Shown: positions 27,017 to 35,394, numbered from the stretch's first letter. The stretch: 64,000 nt of DNA from Streptomyces viridochromogenes DSM 40736 (GCF_000158955.1 NZ_GG657757.1:2505415-2569414); one strand, 5' to 3'. Notes: generated by a model not told the origin, from the letters alone. Made by a program: numbers and translations.

Positions 27017-27942
27017 GCGCCGGCCACCTCCTCCTGGCGCAGCCGGGCCTCGCGCCGGGCGATCGCCTCCCAGCGGGGCGGCCGTGCGACGCCCGGCCCC
27101 GGCAGCAGGCGGGGAGTCCGCTCCTGAACGTGCGCGCTGTCGTCGATCTGGGCGAGTTCCTGCTCGACCTGCGCCGCGTCCTTCTCCTCCGCCATGCCGA
27201 TCGGGCCCTGCATCCGGCCGTGCAGGAACTGTCGTACGACGGGCTCGTCGCTGGTCAGCAGCTCTTCACGCGGCCCGAACATCACCAGCTCGCGGCGGAA
27301 CAGCAGCCCGATGTTGTCCGGCACCAGGCGGGCCGAGGCGATGTCGTGCGTGACGATCAGGAAGGTCGCGTCGATTTGGGCGTTGAGGTCGACGATGAGC
27401 TGGTTGAGGTAGGCGACGCGGACGGGGTCGAGACCGGAGTCCGGCTCGTCGAACAGGATGATCTCCGGATCCAGCACCAGGGCCCGGGCCAGCCCCGCCC
27501 GTTTCCGCATGCCGCCCGAGATCTCGCCGGGCAGCTTCCGCTCCGCGCCGACCAGCCCGACCATGTCCATCTTCTCCAGCACGATGCGCCGGATCTCGCT
27601 CTCGGACTTGCGGGTGTGCTCGCGCAGCGGGAAGGCGATGTTGTCGTACAGGTTCATCGAGCCGAACAGGGCACCGTCCTGGAACAGCACGCCGAACAGC
27701 TTGCGCACCTCGTACAGGTCGCGCTCCCGGAGCTTCGTGAGGTCCCGGCCCTGGATGGTGATCGAGCCGCGCTCCGGCTTGAGCAGGCCGACGAGCGTCT
27801 TGAGGAACACCGACTTGCCCGTGCCCGAGGGGCCGAGCATGACCGATACCTCCCCGGCGGGCAGCGTCAGCGAGACGTCCTGCCAGATGACCTGGTGACC
27901 GAAGGACTTGGTCAGCCCTTCCACACAGATCTCGACACCCAT
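27013..27942 (-). CDS. Mce-system ABC transporter ATP-binding protein (MlaF/Mkl-like)
   Basis: This ATPase of 309 residues has Walker A GPSGTGKS, signature SGGMRKR, Walker B IILFDEPDSGLDP and a switch histidine (THD). It resembles MceG/Mkl and MlaF. A C-terminal extension of about 60 residues is charged and probably disordered. The ATG at 27942 has an AAGGG-containing leader. Unlike in mycobacteria, where the ATPase is unlinked, it is the first gene of the operon here. A 31-bp element 47 bp upstream is shared with the next upstream operon. Confidence 0.9.
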   Translation of the reverse strand: MGVEICVEGLTKSFGHQVIWQDVSLTLPAGEVSVMLGPSGTGKSVFLKTLVGLLKPERGSITIQGRDLTKLRERDLYEVRKLFGVLFQDGALFGSMNLYDNIAFPLREHTRKSESEIRRIVLEKMDMVGLVGAERKLPGEISGGMRKRAGLARALVLDPEIILFDEPDSGLDPVRVAYLNQLIVDLNAQIDATFLIVTHDIASARLVPDNIGLLFRRELVMFGPREELLTSDEPVVRQFLHGRMQGPIGMAEEKDAAQVEQELAQIDDSAHVQERTPRLLPGPGVARPPRWEAIARREARLRQEEVAGA

Positions 27943-27988
27943 CCGGTCCCGCCCTTCAGCCCATGTCCGTGGAGCAGCTCTGACATCT

Positions 27989-28019
27989 GCTCTACGGGGA
28001 GGGGCGGGGCGTCCGTCGC
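27989..28019 (-). promoter_or_regulatory. 31-bp promoter-region element of the mce operon
   Basis: On the minus strand this reads GCGACGGAC, then a C-rich block, then CCCCGTAGAGC. It matches 28 of 31 bases of the element at 30453-30483, which sits before the transglycosylase-sigma operon. Both lie 35-50 nt upstream of a start codon in the same orientation, so a shared promoter is plausible. The sigma factor encoded between them is the obvious candidate. Confidence 0.5.
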
Positions 28020-28038
28020 CGGTGTGGCGGATTTTTTT

Positions 28039-28158
28039 CGGGCGGGTTTCCGGGGGGGTTTCCGGGCGGGTTTCCGATCGGGTTCCGGGCGGGATCCGGG
28101 CGGGTTCCGGTCGGGTTCCGGTCGGGTTTTCCGGGCGTGTTCCGGTCGGGTTCCGGGA
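28039..28158. repeat. G-rich imperfect 10-13-bp tandem repeats
   Basis: About ten imperfect copies of units such as GGGCGGGTTTCC and GGTCGGGTTCC fill the space between the sigma-factor stop codon and the mce promoter element. The repeated GGG runs could form G-quadruplexes on the plus strand. No gene is seen here. Confidence 0.7.
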
Positions 28159-28159
28159 G

Positions 28160-29269
28160 CTACGGAAGCGGGGGCACCGTGGGCTCGGGGGGCGAGGTGG
28201 GCGGTGTGAGGGGAGCCGTCGGAGCTTCCGAGACCGCTGGGACCACCGTGTCCGTCGGTAGGGCGGAAGGCTCCGCCGGCAGGTCGGGCGCCTCGGGCGT
28301 CGGCAGGTCGGGGACCATGCGCTTCGGCAGCTCGGGCACCTGCGGGACCTTGGGCGCGGACAGCGAGGGCAGCGGCGACACCGGAACGTCCGGGACCTGC
28401 GGCAGCGACGGCACGGACAACGGGAGGAACGATTCGCCGGCCGGGGACTCGGCGGCTCCGCGCTCGACGGCCGCACCCGTGGGCTCATTCCCCCGAGGCG
28501 TACGGCCCCCGCCACCACCGTCCGGCCTCGGCGTCTCCGCGTCCGGTGAGGCGGCCGCGGGCCGGGGCGCCGTACCGCCCCCGCCTCCGCCGCCGTCGAT
28601 GGCGTACGGCAGCACGAACCCCGCCACCGCCAGGGACGCCGCCGTCGACGCCACCGCCACGGCCTGCACCCTGCCGCCGCCCCGCGGCCGTCCCCACCCG
28701 ATCAGGAACAGCGCGAACCCGAGCGTGGCGGCCAGGGACTGCCGCAGCGTCCGCCGGGCCCGCGCCAGCAGCGACTCGACGGTCCGGTAGCTCAGCCCCA
28801 TCTCGTCGGCGACCTGCCCGACGTCCAGGTCCTCCGACTTCAGCCGCAGCGCCTCCGCCTGCCGCGCGGGCAGCTCACCACTGCGCACCGCCAGCCACTT
28901 CGCCTCGGCACGGTCGCACACCGCCTCCTCGACGGGCACCGGTCCGGGGGCGACGAGCGTCGGACTGGTACGCACCTCGGCCTCGCGGTTCACCTGCCGG
29001 TAGCGGTCGACGCACAGCCGCATCGTCACCGTCGTGAGCCAGGCCGCGAGCCGCTCCTCGTCCAGGTCGGGCCGCTCGGCGGCGCGCAGCATCGCCTCGT
29101 GCACCGCGTCCTCGGCGTCCTCCGGGCTCATCGACCTGCGCCGGGCCACCTTGAGCAGGTGCTCACGGTGGCTCCACATGCGCCGCCACCGCTCGTCGGC
29201 CGCGTACATCTCCGCAGGTGTCTCTGCGGGCATGTCCGCGGACATGTCCGCAGGCCTGTCCGTCGCCAT
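28160..29269 (-). CDS. ECF-type sigma factor with C-terminal membrane segment and Pro-rich tail
   Basis: This 369-residue protein has sigma region 2 at about 28-95 and region 4 at about 133-180. The region 4 helix-turn-helix contains QVADEMGLSYRTVESL. Unlike a standard ECF factor (about 180-200 residues) it continues with hydrophobic stretches (179-193 and 201-224) and about 140 residues rich in Pro, Val and Leu. It may therefore be membrane-tethered and carry its own sensor instead of a separate anti-sigma factor, as in ECF groups with fused membrane domains; none is encoded nearby. The ATG at 29269 has AAGGGG upstream, and the first 20 codons contain short repeats. It lies 54 bp after the transglycosylase gene, probably in one operon. 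Confidence 0.8.
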   Translation of the reverse strand: MATDRPADMSADMPAETPAEMYAADERWRRMWSHREHLLKVARRRSMSPEDAEDAVHEAMLRAAERPDLDEERLAAWLTTVTMRLCVDRYRQVNREAEVRTSPTLVAPGPVPVEEAVCDRAEAKWLAVRSGELPARQAEALRLKSEDLDVGQVADEMGLSYRTVESLLARARRTLRQSLAATLGFALFLIGWGRPRGGGRVQAVAVASTAASLAVAGFVLPYAIDGGGGGGGTAPRPAAASPDAETPRPDGGGGGRTPRGNEPTGAAVERGAAESPAGESFLPLSVPSLPQVPDVPVSPLPSLSAPKVPQVPELPKRMVPDLPTPEAPDLPAEPSALPTDTVVPAVSEAPTAPLTPPTSPPEPTVPPLP

Positions 29270-29323
29270 GAGGGCCCCTTCGCGCTCACCCACCGGAATC
29301 GTGCCGTCCGGCGGTGGGCGACA

Positions 29324-30417
29324 TTACCGCCGAGTATCGGCGGTTGTGGAGGGGGAAGCGGGCATCGAGTCCGCGCTGTTACTGGTGAGCGGGGCGCCGA
29401 CGATCGGCAGGTCGTCGCCGGTGAGCCCGATCTCCCGGCTGGGGGCGGGGAGTTGCGGCCCGTCCGGCTTCTCGGGTTCGGTGGCCGAGGAGGCAGGGGG
29501 CGACGGAGTGCAGAGGACGGCGGGGCGCTCGGCCGGGTGGAGGGTGTCGGCGAGGGCTTCGGTGAGGACTTCGGCGCGGTGGCGGCCGGCCGCGACGGCT
29601 CCGGCCGCGCGGAGGAGGACCCGGTTGAGGCCCCGGCGGAGGACCCTGCGGAGGCGTCCGGCACCACCCGGTGCCCCTCCAGGAAGTACGCGTACCAGGC
29701 CCTGACCGTGCGCAGGTAGGCCGCCGAGTGGTTGTAGCCGAGGATCGCCCGGTCCACCTGGGCGGGAACGGACAGGTCCCGGCCGCCGGCACACAGATAC
29801 CGTCCGGCGGCGACTGCCGCGTCGAAGACGTTGTTCGGATCCGTTCGCCCGTCGCCGTTGCCGTCCGCGCCCCAGCGGTCCCAGGTCGACGGGATGAACT
29901 GCATCGGCCCGACCGCACGGTCGTACACCGGGTCCCCGTCGTGGGCGCCGCCGTCGGTGTCCCCAACCAGCGCGAAGGCCACGCCGTCCAGCCGCGGCCC
30001 GAGGATCGGCGCCACGGTCGTACCGTCCGACGTCACCCTGCCGCCCCGCGCCTGTCCCGACTCCACCTGCCCGATCGCCGCCAGCAGCTGCCAGCGCAAC
30101 CGGCAGCCGGGTGCCTCGCGCGCGAGCCGGTCCTCGGCCCGCCGATAGGCGGCGAACACACTCGCCGGCAGCGCACCACCCACCTCCTCCGTCGCCGCCC
30201 CGCCGCCCGCGCGCTTCCCGGTCCGCAGGGGCGGCAGCTCGATGCGGTACGGCGCATCGCCGGAGATGCTCGGTCCGTCCTCGGCGGGTACCCGCCCGGG
30301 AGCCGGTGCGGACGCCCGTGCCGGGACCGCCCCCGGCGCCTGCGACGCGGTGAGCGCCGCCATCGCCGCCACCGCGGCCAACGTCCCCATGACGCGTCTA
30401 CCCCTGTGCCCTGCCAC
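29324..30417 (-). CDS. secreted lytic transglycosylase (probable frameshift near 29500-29530)
   Basis: A signal peptide (residues 1-36, ending in an A-x-A-like site) precedes a lysozyme-like lytic transglycosylase domain (about 75-240). That domain contains AAIGQVESGQ with the catalytic Glu, VGPMQFIPSTW and a GDGRTDPNNVFDAA segment. Such enzymes cleave peptidoglycan at MurNAc-GlcNAc bonds. After a Ser/Pro-rich linker the uninterrupted frame runs 140 bp into the sigma-factor gene as low-quality sequence. The adjacent frame has strongly G/C third positions and stops cleanly at 29324, so a +1/-1 change near 29500-29530 is likely. The GTG start has GGGAGCAG upstream. Confidence 0.75.
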
Positions 30418-30452
30418 GTCCTGCTCCCCATCCCTGTGGACTGCCTTCCACG

Positions 30453-30483
30453 GCTTTACGGGGCGGGGCGGGGGGTCCGTCGC
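30453..30483 (-). promoter_or_regulatory. 31-bp promoter-region element of the transglycosylase-sigma operon
   Basis: This is the second copy of the element found at 27989-28019, differing at only three positions. It ends 36 nt before the GTG start of the transglycosylase. On the minus strand it contains GCGACGGAC and CCCCGTAAAGC about 12 bp apart, which could serve as the -35 and -10 regions of one sigma factor. Confidence 0.5.
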
Positions 30484-30535
30484 GCGCTCTGTCCATCTGC
30501 GGGTCGGACGTCGCGGACCGTGCGGACTTGGCGAA

Positions 30536-30562
30536 CGGCAGACGAGTCGGGCTGCACGCCGG
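30536..30562. repeat. left attachment-site repeat (copy of the rnpB 3' end)
   Basis: The 27 bases beginning CGGCAGACGAGTCGGGCTG match 36109-36135 except for one base (C at 30555 versus T at 36128). No other part of rnpB is found here, so it is a detached 3' fragment. Confidence 0.7.
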
Positions 30563-30615
30563 AGAGAATCGCGACAGCGCTATGAACTGCACAAACGTCC
30601 AGGACGGGCGCTTTG

Positions 30616-30643
30616 ATGGCTACCGTGTTGGCTACGTAACGAG
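30616..30643 (+). repeat. left 28-bp subterminal repeat of the island
   Basis: ATGGCTAC and TGGCTACGTAA separated by 5 bp match 23 of 28 positions of the repeat at 35946-35973. Each copy holds two TGGCTAC units. Position just inside each island end suggests recombinase or excisionase arm sites. Confidence 0.5.
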
Positions 30644-30716
30644 TGGCCCCAGCCCCGGTGCCGTCCGGACGGCACCCGCCCCCAGCTTGGTGACGGACGC
30701 TCTTGTGATCGGTAGG

Positions 30717-31841
30717 TCAGACCGGCAGGTTCCAGGAGCGGCCGTCGGGTGTTCCGAGCCACACGCGTTGAGTGCCGTCCAAGTCCACGGTCAGGCCGAG
30801 GTCCGAGTGTGGGGGTGAGCCCGCGTCCTGCCAGATGGTGAGAGCGTCTTCCACCTGATCCCAGAGGCGAAGAGGGCCGTGCTGGTGCACGGTCCAGCCG
30901 CCTCCGGCCGGTTCGGTCCACGCCTGTGACCCGGTGGCGACGTCCACGAGGATCACCCCCGTGCCGGTGGTCATGAGTTCGGCGGACGGTGCGGCGAGCT
31001 GAGCGAGGAACTGCCCGGTCCAGTCTTCCAGGAGTGCGGGGTTCACGCGGGTGGCGCGGGTGTGGCCGGGATGCTGCTGGAAGGTGGGTCGGGGTGGGCG
31101 TTCGTGAGGACGGGCGAGCATGTAGCTGATCTGGTCGGGGTGGAAACGGCCGGTGGCGGTGGCGTCGTCCTGGACGGTGAGGCGGACGAGCCCGGAGGCG
31201 AGCATCCATCCGCTGATGGTCGTGGTGATGGTTCCGCCGACGCGTACTTGGTACAGCCAGGCTGGGGGGATGTGGCGGACGGCGCAGGTGGCCACGATGT
31301 GGTCGTATTCGGCGTCGTCCTTGTGTCCGGCGAGGCCGTCGCCGGTGATCAGGGTGGGGTGATATCCGGCGGCGTGGATGTGGTCGGCCGCCGTGGCGGC
31401 CAGGCCCGGGTCGTACTCGATGGAGTACACGTTGTTGTCGCTGAGGCGGCTGCACAGGATGGCGGTGGAATAGCCGGTGCCGGTGCCGATCTCCAGCACC
31501 TTGTGACCCTCGCTGATCCCGGCGACGTCGAGCATGCGCACGATCAGGGAGGGCAGCGTGCTGGACGAGGTGGGGCGGCCGGTGACGGGTCCGGTGGCGT
31601 CGACGGCGGTGGTGCCGTCGACCTGGGTGACCCAGGTGGTGTCCTGGTAGACGAGCCCCAGCCACTTTCCGGGATCGGTCCGGTCGCGGTGCACGGGGGT
31701 CCACTGGCGTCCGTCGAACTGGAACAGGCCGTTACCCAGGAAGAGTTCGCGGGGCACCGTTTCGAGGGCCTTGCGCCATGCCGGGTTCTCCACAGGGACG
31801 GCGGTGGCAAGTTGGTGGCGCAGGTCGGCGGGGTCGGTCAT
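30717..31841 (-). CDS. PIMT-like methyltransferase of an ATP-grasp peptide (graspetide) system
   Basis: This protein of 374 residues has a protein-L-isoaspartate O-methyltransferase-like core. The SAM-binding motif VLEIGTGTGYS lies around residue 112, and a C-terminal extension is specific to RiPP-associated members. In fuscimiditide-type graspetides the homologous enzyme methylates an Asp of the modified peptide, which then closes to an aspartimide. The ATG overlaps the ATP-grasp stop codon (ATGA), so the two maturation enzymes are coupled. The family assignment is firm; aspartimide formation is inferred. Confidence 0.85.
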   Translation of the reverse strand: MTDPADLRHQLATAVPVENPAWRKALETVPRELFLGNGLFQFDGRQWTPVHRDRTDPGKWLGLVYQDTTWVTQVDGTTAVDATGPVTGRPTSSSTLPSLIVRMLDVAGISEGHKVLEIGTGTGYSTAILCSRLSDNNVYSIEYDPGLAATAADHIHAAGYHPTLITGDGLAGHKDDAEYDHIVATCAVRHIPPAWLYQVRVGGTITTTISGWMLASGLVRLTVQDDATATGRFHPDQISYMLARPHERPPRPTFQQHPGHTRATRVNPALLEDWTGQFLAQLAAPSAELMTTGTGVILVDVATGSQAWTEPAGGGWTVHQHGPLRLWDQVEDALTIWQDAGSPPHSDLGLTVDLDGTQRVWLGTPDGRSWNLPV

Positions 31842-32803
31842 GCGGAGGCTCCATGCTGTAGGCGGTCGGCGATGGCGTGCTTGATGGGAGCAGTGATGTG
31901 GTCGGGGAACCAGGCCCATTGACCGTTGGGGTTGCACTCATACCAGTGCCAGACGCCTTCACGGTCTAAGCCGAAGTCGAAGGCGCCGAAGGTGAGTCCA
32001 AAAGCATCGAGGTAGGCGCGTACGCCTTTGACGACGGCCGGGGGGACGGGCACGGGGGTGTAGGCAAGCCGGTCGTAGTGGCGGCGCCAGTCCACGCCAG
32101 GTGAACCGTCGATACGGACGGCGGTGAGGTGGTCGCCGACGGCAGTGAGGCGGATGTCGGCGAACTTGCTGACGCGCTGCTGAAACAGGTGTGCAGTGTG
32201 CCGAAGATGACTGTCGATCTGGCATGGGGTGACGTCCTCGATCCACACGGTCAGCGCGCGGCCGGTGTCGTCGGTGTACTCGGTTTCCCTGAGCGGCTTG
32301 TAGAGGACCGGCCCATGTTCGGCGATGAAGGTGCGGGCGCGGTCGGGGTCGTTGGTGATGAGCGTGGGTGGCACGGTGAAGCCGCAGGCGGCAGCCGTAG
32401 CCAGTTGTGCCGACTTGTACTCGGCGTCCCGGTTGCGCCATGGGTGGTTTAGGTAGTGCGCACCGGCGAGAGAGGCGAGAATGCCGCCGAGCCCGTGGCG
32501 GGCTTCCTCGACGGCCCATCGGCCGGTCTGCTCATCCATGGCGAGGTCGGCGGTGTAGGGGGTGGGCCGCCGCCAGTACACCGAGCGGACGTTCCCCAGG
32601 TCGACGCTCCGGGACGCGGTGGCGAGAGTGCCGCCGGTCCCGATGCCGGCGAAGGTGCCGGACAGGGTCACCTCTCGGGGGAAGTCGCCGGGGTCCAGAC
32701 GCACCACTGGCACGCGACGCTGGTTCAGTTCGGTGATCAGTTCATCCGCAGTCGCGTCGTCCAGGCGCGTGACGACGAGGACGGGCGGCCCACCCACAGC
32801 CAT
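31838..32803 (-). CDS. ATP-grasp ribosomal peptide maturase (graspetide ester/amide ligase)
   Basis: This 321-residue ATP-grasp protein belongs to the SAV_5884-type maturase family. Visible features are the start LVVTRLDDATAD, the ATP-binding VLYKPL segment, and YECNPNGQW near the C-terminus with Glu and Asn metal ligands. Such ligases use ATP to activate Asp/Glu side chains and join them to Ser/Thr/Lys side chains of a leader-bound peptide. The ATG overlaps the precursor stop (TGATG). Its partners, a typical precursor before it and a PIMT-like enzyme after it, support this assignment. Confidence 0.88.
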   Translation of the reverse strand: MAVGGPPVLVVTRLDDATADELITELNQRRVPVVRLDPGDFPREVTLSGTFAGIGTGGTLATASRSVDLGNVRSVYWRRPTPYTADLAMDEQTGRWAVEEARHGLGGILASLAGAHYLNHPWRNRDAEYKSAQLATAAACGFTVPPTLITNDPDRARTFIAEHGPVLYKPLRETEYTDDTGRALTVWIEDVTPCQIDSHLRHTAHLFQQRVSKFADIRLTAVGDHLTAVRIDGSPGVDWRRHYDRLAYTPVPVPPAVVKGVRAYLDAFGLTFGAFDFGLDREGVWHWYECNPNGQWAWFPDHITAPIKHAIADRLQHGASA

Positions 32804-33069
32804 CAGTCAGAGTCCCCATTCTGGTCGCTGCCCTGGTCCGGGGTGCCGTCCAAGCTGGTCTTCGTGCTCGTCTCCTGCGACGTCTCCGACCGCTTGTGCT
32901 TGGCCTCCGCCGCCAGCGGTGCGCCGTCGGGGCCGACCCACGCGGGGACCTGCGTGTGCGGGTCGAGGACGGGCCGGGCGGCGGAGAGGACGGCCGCAGT
33001 CGGGTAGGGCCGCATGCGTCCGAGTCCCCAGGGCTTGACCTGATCCAGTGACGTCAAGGGCTGTTGCAT
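32803..33069 (-). CDS. graspetide precursor peptide
   Basis: This 88-residue peptide carries a leader with PWGLGRMRPYP (residues 13-23), the recognisable motif of ATP-grasp target peptides. From about residue 57 the core is rich in Ser/Thr and Asp/Glu: SETSQETSTKTSLDG, then acidic residues to the end. Those are the donors and acceptors for side-chain ester links. Asp74-Gly75 is a good candidate for aspartimide formation by the PIMT-like enzyme. GAGGAGA lies 5 nt before the ATG, a strong site expected for the most abundant product of the operon. The exact ring pattern cannot be read. Confidence 0.87.
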   Translation of the reverse strand: MQQPLTSLDQVKPWGLGRMRPYPTAAVLSAARPVLDPHTQVPAWVGPDGAPLAAEAKHKRSETSQETSTKTSLDGTPDQGSDQNGDSD

Positions 33070-33084
33070 GATTCTCCTCGTCTC

Positions 33085-33375
33085 TCAGGTGATCCGACAG
33101 TGGCAGCCGCCGCCCGGGGCTTCCGGACGGCGAGAGGGGCTCAGCCGGGGCAACTGGTGTGAACGAGCGTTGTGCCCCGGCCAGGGAGGTAGTTGGGCCA
33201 TCCGCCCCAGGGGATAGGGCGGGCGGCCCTTGCGGTCCCCCTCGCGTTTGAGGGACCGCTGCGCACACCCGCAGGGAGGACGCTCCGGTGTGGCGAGAGC
33301 CGCTACGTGCGGCTCCTTGTCGGGAACGGAGTAGGTATTCGGGGCAGAGTCCGTGTGGACTTCGTCGAAGACCAT
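33085..33375 (-). CDS. possible small hypothetical protein upstream of the graspetide precursor
   Basis: An open frame of 96 codons (start MVFDEVHTDS) ends 15 bp before the precursor gene, on its strand. Third positions are moderately G/C-biased (about three in four), lower than in nearby genes, and no domain is recognised. The stretch could instead be the untranslated leader of the graspetide operon. The 33070-33466 interval holds nothing else I can support. Confidence 0.25.
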   Translation of the reverse strand: MVFDEVHTDSAPNTYSVPDKEPHVAALATPERPPCGCAQRSLKREGDRKGRPPYPLGRMAQLPPWPGHNARSHQLPRLSPSRRPEAPGGGCHCRIT

Positions 33376-33466
33376 GGACACCACCAGCCCGAGCCAACGG
33401 CGACGGCTCCCAGGAGCCCGGTGCCGGCGGTTACCCCGTCGACTTGAGGCATGCGGTGGCGGCCGA

Positions 33467-33901
33467 TCATTGGTTACCGACCTTGATCGCGATCTCAGCC
33501 CAGACCCGCTTACCCCAGGGAAGGAGATCGGTTCCCCAACGGTCGGAGAGGGTGTCGATCAGGAGGAGGCCACGGCCGCCGATGGCGTCCGGACCAACGA
33601 TGCGCAGTTCGGGCATGCGGCGGGACTTGTCGACCACAGCTACGCGGAACCGGTCGGGGCGCGGCTGCTCGGCGATCACCCGGACGCTGTGAGAGTGACC
33701 GTGGCGGACTGCATTGGTGACAATTTCGGAGATCAGGAGCGTGCCGGTCTCTGCGGCGTCCTGGTCCATGCCCCACTCCGCGCATGCCTCCCGGACTATC
33801 TGACGCGCCACCGGAACAGCGGCGGCCTCGCTCGCCAGGGTGACGCTCTGGCGCGGGTATTGGCCTGGTCTCACTCGCTCGTTGGTCATGGAGATCGTCA
33901 C
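33467..33901 (-). CDS. ATP-binding regulatory protein (RsbW-like HATPase)
   Basis: This single GHKL/HATPase domain has 144 residues, with the N-box SEIVTNAVRHG and the G-box GGRGLLLIDTLSDRWG. Such short proteins are abundant in Streptomyces and resemble anti-sigma factor kinases. It sits upstream of the graspetide operon on the same strand, divergent from the TPR-like regulator. The GTG at 33901 or the ATG at 33889 could be the start, as neither has a clear ribosome-binding site. It may regulate island genes, but its target cannot be told from sequence. Confidence 0.75.
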   Translation of the reverse strand: MTISMTNERVRPGQYPRQSVTLASEAAAVPVARQIVREACAEWGMDQDAAETGTLLISEIVTNAVRHGHSHSVRVIAEQPRPDRFRVAVVDKSRRMPELRIVGPDAIGGRGLLLIDTLSDRWGTDLLPWGKRVWAEIAIKVGNQ

Positions 33902-34053
33902 GCCTTGGTCTGGGCGGCTGGGGAAGGCCCCGCCCGCGTGCCTCGGAGCAGAAACCTGCGGGCGGAGCCGCGCCGAGGTGCGTTCACGGATGCGCTTCCC
34001 GGCGTCTGGCAGTCAGTCAACGCGTGGAGAAGGGGACGGGGAGACTCCAGAAG

Positions 34054-34074
34054 GTGACTCCAACGCGGAGTCAC
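34054..34074. promoter_or_regulatory. 8-bp palindrome upstream of the island regulator
   Basis: GTGACTCC and GGAGTCAC are perfect inverted repeats around 5 bp, centred about 65 bp before the regulator's ATG. The position suits an autoregulatory operator in the divergent promoter region. Confidence 0.4.
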
Positions 34075-34128
34075 GTCAGCGGCGTTGGCCCTACCATCCG
34101 TTCCATTCGCTACTCGGGGGAGTTGCAG

Positions 34129-35394
34129 ATGGACCGTCTGTCACCGGACGCGCGTGAGGTCGTCGCCGGTCTGCTTGGGGATGAACGCCTGCTCCATGCG
34201 TGCGCCGAGCGGGACATGGGCACGCTGTTCCGGATGCTCAATGCACGCGGTGTCAGTACACGGCGCATTGCTGCCGCCGTCGACATCACGCAGGGGCGGC
34301 TGTACGACTACATGAACGGCAAGAGCAGGGTGGAGAAGCTGACCCTGTTCGAGCAGATCGCCGACGCCTTCCACATCCCCGGCCATCTGCTGGGTCTGGC
34401 TCGACGCTCGTGGGAGCCCGCGCCGGCGACCGCCGAGCACGAGCGGACGGACCGGCCGCCGCCGGACTCTGACGACCTGGTGGCGATGCATCATTTCCGC
34501 AGCGCTGACCGGCAGACTGGCGGCAGCAGGTTGTACGGAGCTGTCGTCCGGCACCTGTCGGACCGGGTGGCGCCCCGGCTGGTCGACATCCGCAGCGGTC
34601 CGCAGGTGTTCGCCGCCGCAGCCGCGCTGACCGAGATGGCGGGCTGGATGGCTCACGACTCCGGTCATGACGACCGCGCGGCCCGGCACTTCGCCCGCGC
34701 CCTCCCTCTGGCCCGCACCTCTGGTGACCTCCCGTTGGCCGCGCACGTCGCTGCGAGCAGCAGCCACCTTGCCCTTGAGACCGGGGATGCGGCCGGGGCT
34801 GTCGGCTGGGCGCGGATCGGGCTCGAACTGGCCGCGCAGGGGCCTCGGATTCCCGCGCTGACGGCGCGGCTGCACACCATGCAGGCGCGTGCGCTGGCGG
34901 TCGCGTCTCAGCGCACCCCGGCCGCCCACGCGCTGGAGGCCGCGCACCGTGACCTGGACACTTCGCCCGCTGCTGATCACCCGTGGCTGAGCCCGTTCGA
35001 CGCCGCCGCGCTGGCCAGCGAGTCGGCTCTGATCCTGCGTGACCTGGAGCAGTACGACGAGGCGCTGTCGCACGCCGAACGAGCTGTTGCGCTGCGCGAG
35101 GCGGGGCGGGCGCGGTCTCTGGCTCTCAGCCGGATCAGCCTGGTGGACATCCACGTGCGCCGGGGTGACCTGGACGCCGCGGTGAGCGTCGGCCACGACC
35201 TGCTCAGTACGAGCCCGACCCTCGGTTCGGTCCGGGTGGTGCAGCAGCTTGACGGGCTGCGCCGGCTGCTGAAGCCGCACCGGGGGTACCGGCCGGTCCG
35301 GGAGTACCTGGCGCGGTTCGATGATGCACGCCGCGCCAGAATGCTCCTGCTGGCCGATCTGATCCCGCCATCCTCGGGAGGCACCACCGCATGA
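34129..35394 (+). CDS. helix-turn-helix transcriptional regulator with TPR-like domain
   Basis: This 421-residue regulator has an N-terminal helix-turn-helix (about 25-75, RRIAAAVDITQGRLYDYMNG) and a long alpha-helical tetratricopeptide-like region (about 130-400). It resembles Streptomyces regulators that are often paired with NUDIX or aminotransferase genes. The ATG at 34129 has GGGGGAG 7 nt upstream; the frame continues 35 codons further without support. Its stop overlaps the NUDIX start (ATGA). It likely senses a small molecule or peptide through the TPR-like region and could control the divergent graspetide genes. Confidence 0.8.
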   Translation: MDRLSPDAREVVAGLLGDERLLHACAERDMGTLFRMLNARGVSTRRIAAAVDITQGRLYDYMNGKSRVEKLTLFEQIADAFHIPGHLLGLARRSWEPAPATAEHERTDRPPPDSDDLVAMHHFRSADRQTGGSRLYGAVVRHLSDRVAPRLVDIRSGPQVFAAAAALTEMAGWMAHDSGHDDRAARHFARALPLARTSGDLPLAAHVAASSSHLALETGDAAGAVGWARIGLELAAQGPRIPALTARLHTMQARALAVASQRTPAAHALEAAHRDLDTSPAADHPWLSPFDAAALASESALILRDLEQYDEALSHAERAVALREAGRARSLALSRISLVDIHVRRGDLDAAVSVGHDLLSTSPTLGSVRVVQQLDGLRRLLKPHRGYRPVREYLARFDDARRARMLLLADLIPPSSGGTTA

